A DNA stretch of 28,667 bases from Lachnospiraceae bacterium. Lineage in GTDB: Bacteria; Bacillota; Clostridia; Lachnospirales; Lachnospiraceae. Made by a program: the position numbers and the translations under genes. How positions within the stretch are numbered: the first letter of the stretch is position 1; each line of letters opens with the position of its first letter. The DNA lies in contig CAAFJI010000351.1 in the NCBI GenBank assembly GCA_900763175.1, positions 1 to 28,667 of the forward strand, read 5' to 3'. This document shows positions 22,328 through 28,667 of this stretch, piece by piece. Under the pieces are notes generated by a model. That model was not told where the DNA came from. It searched no databases and worked only from the letters and a program-made list of their open reading frames with translations.

Positions 22328-24271
22328 ATGTATAAGGTTACATTTTCTTTTGAGGATGGCAGTGTGGTAGAACATTTTGCCAATGCGGGGGACAATTTAC
22401 TTGAATTAGCGAGAGAGGCCAATGTGGCCATCGATGCACCGTGCTCCGGAAATGCTTCCTGCGGAAAGTGCCGGGTACAGTTAAAAGAAGGCGAGCTGGA
22501 CAGCAAGAAGACTCTGCACATTAGTGACGAGGAATATCAGGCTGGATGGCGTCTTGCCTGTGTAAGTAAGATCTGTGCAGACGTAACCGTACTGGTTCCT
22601 GATATTGCATCTGCCTATAAGAGCAGAATGAAGGTTGCAGATCTTAGCTCCAAAGAGGAAATTGCCATTTTTGAAAATGCCAAAAGAGACGTAGAAATGA
22701 CAGGTATTGAGCTCAGAAACAGCTTGGACGTAATCGAGCTTGACATGACCGAGCCAAGTCTGGATGACACGATGCCGGACAATGAGCGCCTTACAAGAGC
22801 TTTAAAGAAATATATGAATTTAAGACAGGTAAGGATTCCTTACGCTGTTTTAAAAAAGCTTCCTGATGTACTTCGGGAGAATCATTTCAAAGTAAAATGT
22901 GTAGTTCGTACTGCACCAAATGACCTTTTTGTATATGATATTTTTGGAAAAGATGAAGAAGTAGTAATCGGCGGACTAGCAGTAGATATTGGTACGACTA
23001 CTGTTTCAGCAGTATTGATCAATATGGAGACTGGAGAAATCCTTGCTAAGGCTTCCTCTGGAAACGGACAGATCCGTTTCGGAGCCGACGTTATCAACCG
23101 TATTATTGAGCAGCAGAAGCCAGGCGGCAGGAAGAAGCTGCAGGATGCGGTGATCAAAGAAACCATCAATCCAATGATCGCACAGATGTGTAAAAGTGCA
23201 GGCTTTTCAGCCAGCCACATCTACAGAATGTCTGTGGGAGCAAACACAACAATGAATCATCTGTTTGCAGGAATCAATGCAGATCCGGTTCGTATGGAGC
23301 CATACATTCCTGCATTCTTCAAGACCAATTCTCTTTTTGCTTCTGATGTGGGAATTGCGATTAATAAAGATGCGCACATTATTGTTGCACCAAACATTGG
23401 AAGCTATGTAGGCGGCGATATCACAGCCGGTACATTGGTAAGTATGATCTGGAACAGACCAGAGTTCTCTCTGTTCATTGATCTTGGTACCAATGGAGAA
23501 CTGGTATTTGGAAACTCCGATTTTATGATGAGCTGCGCCTGTTCAGCTGGCCCTGCCTTTGAGGGTGGAGACATCAGCTGCGGTATGCGTGCAACAGACG
23601 GTGCGATCGAGGCCTGTACGATTGACAAAGAGACAATGGAGCCAACCTTTAAGATAGTTGGCGAACCTGGAACGAAGCCTATAGGACTTTGTGGCTCCGG
23701 TATCATTGATGTGATCAGTGAGCTTTTCATGTGTGGAATTATCAATCCCAAGGGAAAATTTGTCCGTGAGGGAGAGAGAATCCGACACGATAAATATGGA
23801 ATGGGAAGCTATGTGATCGCATTTGAAAAGGATGCCGGTTCTGTGAAGGATGTCGAGATTACAGAGGTAGACATTGATAACTTTATCCGTGCCAAAGGTG
23901 CGATCTTCTCGGCAATCCGGACGATGATCAACAGTCTGGATTTTGATGTGAGCATGATCGATGACGTATACGTTGCCGGCGGAATCGGAAGTGGTATCAA
24001 TATGAGAAATGCTGTAAATATCGGAATGTTCCCGGATATCCCGCTGGAAAAATTCCATTACATCGGCAACTCCTCACTGACAGGCTCTTATCTGATGCTT
24101 CTTTCCACAGAAGCCGAGAAGAAAACCTATGGGCTTGCTGCCAACATGACCTATATGGAACTTTCCACAGTGCCAACTTATATGGACGAGTTTGTAGGAG
24201 CGTGCTTCATTCCTCATACAGATACCGGAATGTTCCCTGATGTAATGAATGACTTACAGAACAGGAAGTAA
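22328..24271 (+). CDS. acsV: Corrinoid activation/regeneration protein (RACo-type ferredoxin ATPase)
   Basis: A 647-residue reductive activator of corrinoid proteins, returning inactive cob(II)amide in AcsCD to cob(I)amide at the cost of ATP. The N-terminal ferredoxin domain binds [2Fe-2S] through Cys39, Cys45, Cys48 and Cys78 (APCSGNASCGKC and ACVSK). The C-terminal part is an ASKHA-type ATPase with the phosphate motif VDIGTTTVSAV (219-229) and DLGTNGE further on. The ATG at 22328 has AAAGGTGA seven bases upstream; in-frame upstream codons fall within the terminator hairpin and lack a ribosome-binding site. It is separated from acsE by a terminator, as suits a catalytic repair protein needed in small amounts. 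The DUF3786 gene follows after 8 bp. Confidence 0.93.
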   Translation: MYKVTFSFEDGSVVEHFANAGDNLLELAREANVAIDAPCSGNASCGKCRVQLKEGELDSKKTLHISDEEYQAGWRLACVSKICADVTVLVPDIASAYKSRMKVADLSSKEEIAIFENAKRDVEMTGIELRNSLDVIELDMTEPSLDDTMPDNERLTRALKKYMNLRQVRIPYAVLKKLPDVLRENHFKVKCVVRTAPNDLFVYDIFGKDEEVVIGGLAVDIGTTTVSAVLINMETGEILAKASSGNGQIRFGADVINRIIEQQKPGGRKKLQDAVIKETINPMIAQMCKSAGFSASHIYRMSVGANTTMNHLFAGINADPVRMEPYIPAFFKTNSLFASDVGIAINKDAHIIVAPNIGSYVGGDITAGTLVSMIWNRPEFSLFIDLGTNGELVFGNSDFMMSCACSAGPAFEGGDISCGMRATDGAIEACTIDKETMEPTFKIVGEPGTKPIGLCGSGIIDVISELFMCGIINPKGKFVREGERIRHDKYGMGSYVIAFEKDAGSVKDVEITEVDIDNFIRAKGAIFSAIRTMINSLDFDVSMIDDVYVAGGIGSGINMRNAVNIGMFPDIPLEKFHYIGNSSLTGSYLMLLSTEAEKKTYGLAANMTYMELSTVPTYMDEFVGACFIPHTDTGMFPDVMNDLQNRK

Positions 24272-24279
24272 TAGACGAA

Positions 24280-24951
24280 ATGCCATTTACAATCGATGAC
24301 TTAAATTATGAGAAAGACAGCAAGGAGAGAATGCCCTGGGAGCATTATCTTGAGCTGTATGCAAAGGCGGACCCGAAAGAGATTTCTTCCAGGCTTTCCA
24401 TCCCCTATGATGAGAATACCAGGGAGTTTACCCTTACTTTTCTGGGTTCACAGTATAGAATCACTTATCCGGATTTTCAGGTAACGCATATAGAGGATGA
24501 GAAAAAATGCTATCCTCTTGAGGACATGATCTATGCCAGGATCCTTACCATCCGTTTTCTGTTAAATGGTTCCTCCTCTGTGGGAACCGGCAGGTTTAGG
24601 ACTTACCGGGAAATGCCATGGGGAGAAGTGTACCTGCGGCAGTTTGATGGACGGTGCATCAAGCGTCTTGCATTTACCTACGGAAACAGACTGGAGGATT
24701 TCAGACTTGTAATGGATCACATGAAATCCACACCTGTTAAGTTTGGAGATGTGGCGTATGAGTTGTCCATTTACCCCGGATATCAGATCCAGATGATTCT
24801 CTGGGAAGGAGACGACGAATTTCCGCCGTCCTCCCAGATCCTGTTTTCCGATAATTTCCCGGTGTCTTTTGCAGCAGAAGATATGGCTGTAATGGGAGAT
24901 GTGATCATTGGCTCATTGAAAGCCTTTTTAAAGGTTGCGAAAGAGCAGTAA
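24280..24951 (+). CDS. DUF3786 family protein in the acetyl-CoA synthase cluster
   Basis: A 223-residue protein I recognise as DUF3786, a family with no firmly assigned function. Visible features are PWEHYLELYAKADP near the N-terminus, YRITYPDF, an EGDDEFPPSSQILFSDNF segment, and an AAEDMAVMGDVIIGSL end. There is no signal peptide, no membrane segment, and only two Cys (97 and about 128), so it is not an obvious Fe-S protein. It starts 8 bp after acsV with a weak ribosome-binding site (AGGAAG), so translation is probably coupled to acsV. Its position suggests a role in corrinoid or cofactor upkeep of CODH/ACS, but this is context only. Confidence 0.82.
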   Translation: MPFTIDDLNYEKDSKERMPWEHYLELYAKADPKEISSRLSIPYDENTREFTLTFLGSQYRITYPDFQVTHIEDEKKCYPLEDMIYARILTIRFLLNGSSSVGTGRFRTYREMPWGEVYLRQFDGRCIKRLAFTYGNRLEDFRLVMDHMKSTPVKFGDVAYELSIYPGYQIQMILWEGDDEFPPSSQILFSDNFPVSFAAEDMAVMGDVIIGSLKAFLKVAKEQ

Positions 24952-25032
24952 GATTTTTAAACAGCTCTGTCTGAAAGTTAACTGAGACTTAAAGTTTTTT
25001 AAATGCAATAGCTGTATATTTTATGATTGAAG

Positions 25033-25132
25033 CGGACTGGAGCGCAGGTGCGGTGATTTGCACCTGCACCAGAATCCGTTTTGATAAATCCAAATTAAGC
25101 GGAGGCGTCTCACCCTTTGTGGCAGGGACGTA
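25033..25132 (+). promoter_or_regulatory. Structured leader of fhs
   Basis: In the 199-bp gap before fhs, three nested stems stack: CGGA/TCCG (25033-25036 with 25075-25078), CTGG/CCAG (25037-25040 with 25069-25072), and GCAGGTGC/GCACCTGC (25044-25051 with 25060-25067). A second hairpin with CCCT/AGGG and outer CGTC/GACG follows at about 25107-25131, ending just before AAAAAGGAGG. This looks like an aptamer-type leader. It was compared by eye with ZTP (pfl) and THF riboswitches, both known upstream of one-carbon genes; their conserved cores are not convincingly present. A TATATT -10-like box lies at 25015-25020. Confidence 0.45.
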
Positions 25133-25150
25133 AAAAGGAGGTAAGTTACA

Positions 25151-26836
25151 ATGGGATTCAAAAGTGACATTGAAATTGCACAGGAATGTGAAATGCTGCC
25201 GATTACCCAGATAGCAGAGAAAGCTGGTATTGACGACAAATACCTGGAGCAGTATGGAAAGTATAAGGCAAAAATCGATTACAATCTTTTAAAAGAGAGT
25301 GACAAGAAAGACGGAAAACTGATCCTTGTAACAGCAATTAACCCGACCCCGGCTGGTGAGGGAAAAACAACTACAACAGTAGGTCTTGCTGATGGAATGC
25401 AGAAACTTGGAAAGAAAGCAATGGTTGCGCTTCGTGAGCCATCTCTTGGACCGGTATTTGGTGTAAAGGGCGGCGCAGCAGGCGGCGGCTATGCACAGGT
25501 TGTTCCAATGGAAGACATCAACCTTCATTTCACAGGTGACTTCCATGCAATCGGAGCTGCAAACAACCTTCTTGCAGCAATGATCGACAACCACATTTTC
25601 CAGGGAAATGCCCTGAACATCGATCCACGTAAGATTACATGGAGAAGATGTGTGGACATGAATGACCGTCAGCTTCGTAACGTAATTGACGGTCTTGGCG
25701 GAAGAACAAACGGTATGCCTCGTGAGGATGGCTATGACATTACTGTTGCATCTGAGATCATGGCAGTTCTTTGCCTTGCAAGCGATATCGCAGACCTGAA
25801 GAAGAGACTTTCCAGAATGATCATCGGTTATACATATGGAAAAGTTTCTGAGCAGAAACCGGTAACAGCAGGCGATCTTCATGCAGAGGGCGCTATGACA
25901 GCTCTGTTAAAAGACGCTCTGAAGCCAAACCTGGTTCAGACTCTGGAGCACGTACCGGCTATCGTTCATGGTGGACCATTTGCTAATATTGCTCACGGAT
26001 GTAACTCTGTAACAGCCACAAAGATGGCTATGAAGCTTGCTGATTATGCCATTACAGAGGCTGGATTCGGTGCTGACCTTGGCGCTGAGAAATTCCTTGA
26101 CATCAAGTGCCGTATGGCAGGCCTTCATCCAAATGCAGTTGTTATCGTTGCTACAGTACGTGCACTTAAATACAACGGCGGCGTTGCAAAAGCTGACTTG
26201 AACAATGAGAACCTTGAGGCTCTTGAGAAAGGTATCCCGAACCTGTTAAGACATGTAAATACAATCAAAAATGTTTACAAGCTTCCATGTGTTGTTGCTA
26301 TCAACGCATTCCCAACCGATACCAAGGCAGAGCTTGACCTGGTAGAGGCAAAATGTAAGGAGCTTGGCGTTAATGTTGCTCTTTCTGAGGTTTGGGCAAA
26401 AGGCGGCGAGGGCGGCCTGAAGCTCGCTGAAGAAGTAATCCGTCTCTGCGAAGAGCCAAATGACTTCTCCTATTCCTACGAGCTGGAAGGCTCAATCGAA
26501 GACAAACTGAACCAGATCGTTCAGAAGGTATATGGCGGCAAGAAAGTTGTTCTTACAGCAAATGCTCAGAAACAGGCAAAACAGCTGGAGGCTCTTGGCT
26601 TTGGCAACTGCCCGATCTGTGTTGCCAAGACTCAGTACAGCTTAACAGACGATCAGACTAAGCTTGGTGCTCCTACAGACTTTGAGGTAACTGTACGTAA
26701 CCTGAAGGTTTCTGCTGGTGCTGGCTTCGTTGTTGCACTTACAGGTGAGATTATGACTATGCCAGGTCTTCCGAAGGTTCCGGCAGCTGAAAGAATCGAT
26801 GTTGACGAGACAGGTAAGATCACAGGACTGTTCTAA
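25151..26836 (+). CDS. fhs: Formate--tetrahydrofolate ligase
   Basis: Formyl-THF synthetase, 561 residues, making 10-formyl-THF from formate, THF and ATP; it opens the methyl branch. It has the P-loop TPAGEGKTTTTVGLA (66-80), LREPSLGPVFG for substrate binding, GGRTNGMPRE, and the C-terminal MPGLPKVPAAERIDVD. Length is standard (about 556). AAGGAGG lies before the ATG at 25151. The preceding structured leader may regulate it. It is followed by fchA and folD in pathway order, with short gaps. Confidence 0.97.
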   Translation: MGFKSDIEIAQECEMLPITQIAEKAGIDDKYLEQYGKYKAKIDYNLLKESDKKDGKLILVTAINPTPAGEGKTTTTVGLADGMQKLGKKAMVALREPSLGPVFGVKGGAAGGGYAQVVPMEDINLHFTGDFHAIGAANNLLAAMIDNHIFQGNALNIDPRKITWRRCVDMNDRQLRNVIDGLGGRTNGMPREDGYDITVASEIMAVLCLASDIADLKKRLSRMIIGYTYGKVSEQKPVTAGDLHAEGAMTALLKDALKPNLVQTLEHVPAIVHGGPFANIAHGCNSVTATKMAMKLADYAITEAGFGADLGAEKFLDIKCRMAGLHPNAVVIVATVRALKYNGGVAKADLNNENLEALEKGIPNLLRHVNTIKNVYKLPCVVAINAFPTDTKAELDLVEAKCKELGVNVALSEVWAKGGEGGLKLAEEVIRLCEEPNDFSYSYELEGSIEDKLNQIVQKVYGGKKVVLTANAQKQAKQLEALGFGNCPICVAKTQYSLTDDQTKLGAPTDFEVTVRNLKVSAGAGFVVALTGEIMTMPGLPKVPAAERIDVDETGKITGLF

Positions 26837-26852
26837 CAAGAAAATTGGACAT

Positions 26853-26880
26853 CAGGCGGATGGAAGCATCCGTCTGGTTT
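26853..26880 (+). terminator. Hairpin between fhs and fchA
   Basis: CAGGCGGATG (26853-26862) pairs with CATCCGTCTG (26867-26876; one G-T) around GAAG, followed by GTTT. Strong stem but short T-run. It could be a partial terminator giving less fchA and folD than fhs, or an mRNA stabiliser. Confidence 0.5.
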
Positions 26881-26944
26881 CATAAAAACCTGTAGCTTAT
26901 GAGAGAAGCTGCAAAGATAAAAGAAAATGAAGGAGACAGGGAAA

Positions 26945-27574
26945 ATGGGATTTTCAACAAGTACGTGTACAGAATTTGTAGAAGTTCTTGCTTCTAAAGC
27001 ACCAGTTCCAGGCGGCGGCGGAGCATCTGCACTTGTAGGTGCTGTAGGAACTGCTCTTGGAAACATGGTAGGAAGTCTTACCGTTGGTAAGAAAAAATAT
27101 GCGGATGTAGAAGAGGAAATGTGGGAGCTGAAAGGCAAATGCGACCAGCTTCAGAAGGATTTCCTTCGCCTTATTGAGCGTGATGCAGAAGTGTTTGAGC
27201 CGCTTTCCAGGGCTTATGGTATGCCAAAGGAAACAGAGGAAGAGAAAGCTGAGAAAGCAAGAGTTATGGCTATCGTATTAAAGGATGCCTGCTCTGTTCC
27301 AATGGAAATCATGGAGAAGTGCTGCGAAGCACTTGATCTGATCAAGGAATTTGCAGCAAAAGGTTCCAAGCTTGCCATCAGTGATGCCGGTGTTGCAGCA
27401 ACCTTCTGCAAAGCTGCTTTAAAGGGTGCAAGCCTGAATGTTTATATCAACACCAAATCTATGGCTGACAGAGAATATGCAGAAGAGCTGAATGCAAAAG
27501 CGGATGCTATGCTTGAGAAATACTGCAAGCTTGCAGATGAGACATTTGACAGTGTTCTTGCGAGACTGAAATAA
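26945..27574 (+). CDS. fchA: Methenyl-THF cyclohydrolase / formimido-THF cyclodeaminase-type (FchA)
   Basis: A 209-residue protein of the FTCD cyclodeaminase fold, which in acetogens interconverts 10-formyl-THF and 5,10-methenyl-THF. The characteristic N-terminal block is present: FVEVLASKAPVPGGGGASAL followed by GTALGNMV and GKKKYADV, mostly helical. The start is ATG 26945 with AAGGAG nine bases upstream. An in-frame ATG at 26927 lacks a ribosome-binding site and would itself contain that sequence. The gene matters more than usual because the next gene, folD, appears to have lost cyclohydrolase residues. Confidence 0.92.
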   Translation: MGFSTSTCTEFVEVLASKAPVPGGGGASALVGAVGTALGNMVGSLTVGKKKYADVEEEMWELKGKCDQLQKDFLRLIERDAEVFEPLSRAYGMPKETEEEKAEKARVMAIVLKDACSVPMEIMEKCCEALDLIKEFAAKGSKLAISDAGVAATFCKAALKGASLNVYINTKSMADREYAEELNAKADAMLEKYCKLADETFDSVLARLK

Positions 27575-27639
27575 GAGCAGGAACTGTTTCCTTATCCGTA
27601 TAGAGAAAGCTTATCATAATATGAAGGAGAAATATAAAA

Positions 27640-28494
27640 ATGGCAAAACAGTTATTAGGAAAAGAAGTAACTGCTGCATTAAATGAGCGTATTAAGGGAA
27701 ATGTAGCAGCACTTCAGGAAAAAGGCGTGAATCCAACACTTTGTATTATCCGTGTAGGTGAGAACCCAAGTGATATTTCTTATGAGAAGGGCGCAACAAA
27801 GCGCTGTGAAACTTTAGGCGTTGCCTGTGAGAAAATCCTTCTTCCGGAGGATGTTGCTCAGGACGAGCTTCTTGCAGTTATCGACAAAGTTAACAAAGAC
27901 GACCATATCCACGGCGTTCTTCTGTTCCGTCCCCTTCCAAAGCATCTGGATCAGGCTGTTATTGAGAATGCGCTTGCTCCTGAGAAGGACGTTGACTGTA
28001 TGACAGACCTTTCTATGTCTGGTGTATTTACAGGCAAGAAGATTGGTTTCCCGCCATGTACACCACAGGCTTGCATGGAAATCCTAGATCACTATGGAAT
28101 CGACTGCACTGGTAAGAAAGCAGTTGTAATCGGCAGAAGCCTTGTTGTTGGAAAACCTGCTGCCATGATGCTGGTTAAGAAGAACGCAACTGTAACCATC
28201 TGCCATACAAGAACCGTTGATATGCCATCTGTAGCCCGTGAAGCAGACATCATCATCGTAGCAGCAGGACGTGCAGGTGTTGTTGGCGCTGAATATGTAA
28301 AAGAGGGACAGGTTGTGATCGATGTAGGAATCAACGTAAATGCAGAAGGAAAGCTTTGCGGAGATGTTGACTACGCAGCAGTAGAGCCAATCGTAGACGC
28401 TATCACACCAGTTCCTGGCGGTGTTGGAAGCGTAACTACTTCTGTGCTGGTCGGACACGTTGTAGAGGCTGCTATGCGTAAAGTAAACGCATAA
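27640..28494 (+). CDS. folD: Methylene-THF dehydrogenase (FolD family), cyclohydrolase site altered
   Basis: A 284-residue FolD protein. The nucleotide-binding part is intact (VIGRSLVVGKPAAMML, 163-177; DVGIN), as is the C-terminal PVPGGVGSVTTSVL, so methylene-THF dehydrogenase activity is expected. In the folate site an ungapped comparison with the E. coli sequence as I remember it places Ala52 at the catalytic Lys54 (NPSDISYEKGATKRCE; Tyr48 and Lys54 here match Tyr50 and Lys56 there) and Phe96 at Gln98 (LLFRPLPKH versus LVQLPLP). Asp119 of KDVD is kept. Lys54 and Gln98 are needed for the cyclohydrolase step, so this FolD is probably a dehydrogenase only, with FchA upstream doing the hydrolysis. 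AAGGAG lies about nine bases before the ATG. Many annotations would call it bifunctional. Confidence 0.93.
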   Translation: MAKQLLGKEVTAALNERIKGNVAALQEKGVNPTLCIIRVGENPSDISYEKGATKRCETLGVACEKILLPEDVAQDELLAVIDKVNKDDHIHGVLLFRPLPKHLDQAVIENALAPEKDVDCMTDLSMSGVFTGKKIGFPPCTPQACMEILDHYGIDCTGKKAVVIGRSLVVGKPAAMMLVKKNATVTICHTRTVDMPSVAREADIIIVAAGRAGVVGAEYVKEGQVVIDVGINVNAEGKLCGDVDYAAVEPIVDAITPVPGGVGSVTTSVLVGHVVEAAMRKVNA

Positions 28495-28510
28495 TAGTTT
28501 CTTTAAAAAA

Positions 28511-28545
28511 GCTCCTGGGTAAATATATGCCAGGAGCTTTTTTTT
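28511..28545 (+). terminator. Rho-independent terminator after folD
   Basis: GCTCCTGG (28511-28518) and CCAGGAGC (28530-28537) form an 8-bp stem extended by A/T pairs, followed by eight T. This is the clearest terminator in the window and ends the fhs-fchA-folD unit. Confidence 0.9.
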
Positions 28546-28582
28546 ATGCAATAGGAAATTCCGTTGGAATCCCCTGTTGCAT
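28546..28582. repeat. Inverted repeat after the folD terminator
   Basis: ATGCAATAGG (28546-28555) pairs with CCTGTTGCAT (28573-28582; one T-G), and inside it ATTCC/GGAAT (28558-28562 with 28566-28570). It is directly joined to the terminator on one side and to the nested palindrome on the other, as in a composite intergenic repeat. Confidence 0.5.
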
Positions 28583-28590
28583 AAAAAAGC

Positions 28591-28667
28591 CCTGCCGGGC
28601 AGGATTGCACTGCGGCGGAAAGGTAGATGTCGCTGAAGCGACCCGCCGCAGGCAGAGAATCCTGCCC
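28591..28667. repeat. Nested palindromic element at the window end
   Basis: Three stems nest: GGGCAGGATT/AATCCTGCCC (28597-28606 with 28658-28667), CTGCGGCGG/CCGCCGCAG (28610-28618 with 28643-28651), and GTCGC/GCGAC (28629-28633 with 28638-28642, TGAA loop). CCTGCC/GGCAGG (28591-28603) offers an alternative fold. Positions 28648-28665 match window positions 1-18 at 17 of 18 bases. It looks like a dispersed, non-coding REP/MITE-like element; no terminal direct repeats could be confirmed because the window ends here. Confidence 0.55.

Noticed and set aside
25033..25132. Direct naming of the fhs leader as a ZTP or THF riboswitch
   Set aside because: The GGACTGG and CGGTGA fragments look similar, but the rest of the conserved cores (for example the 3' CUGGGC of ZTP) is not found, so only a structured leader is claimed.

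Overview
The window is a chromosomal stretch from a low-to-mid GC anaerobic Firmicute, most likely a gut acetogen of the Lachnospiraceae (Blautia-like). The evidence is clostridial housekeeping gene order, strong AGGAGG ribosome-binding sites, extended -10 promoters, and an almost complete Wood-Ljungdahl (reductive acetyl-CoA) gene set. The genus is inferred from gene content and protein style; no database was searched.

Layout. Positions 250-3900 hold a forward housekeeping operon: lepB, rbgA, rnhB, yraN, pgeF. A shared bidirectional terminator separates it from a reverse-strand, long-form prs (4079-5251). A divergent promoter region then starts a second forward housekeeping operon: a DUF512 radical-SAM-like protein, der, plsY, gpsA. 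A reverse-strand aldo/keto reductase (9965-10789) and a 490-bp AT-rich intergenic region follow. That region has direct repeats, a good promoter and a candidate terminated small RNA or leader with a 19-codon ORF.

From 11.28 kb to 28.5 kb everything points forward and belongs to one-carbon and acetyl-CoA metabolism: a His/Cys-rich protein and a CooT-like protein (putative nickel handling), metF, cooC, cooS (CO dehydrogenase), a second cooC/acsF, acsB (acetyl-CoA synthase), acsD and acsC (corrinoid iron-sulfur protein), acsE (methyltransferase), acsV (corrinoid reactivator), a DUF3786 protein, fhs, fchA and folD. In the methyl branch, Fhs, FchA, FolD and MetF convert formate to methyl-THF, and AcsE passes the methyl group to AcsCD. 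In the carbonyl branch, CooS makes CO and AcsB joins methyl, CO and CoA. The CooC proteins, CooT, the His-rich protein and AcsV serve metal insertion and reactivation. Formate dehydrogenase, metV, Rnf and hydrogenase genes are not in the window.

Main points of interest: (1) FolD lacks the catalytic lysine and glutamine of the cyclohydrolase reaction, which fits a division of labour with the adjacent FchA; (2) a His/Cys-rich plus CooT pair looks like a nickel-delivery module for CODH/ACS; (3) unassigned structured leaders lie before cooS and fhs, and a candidate small RNA lies before the His-rich gene; (4) a DUF3786 gene is embedded in the acs cluster; (5) the signal peptidase has Arg where the catalytic Lys is expected; (6) the same palindromic repeat occurs at both ends of the window.
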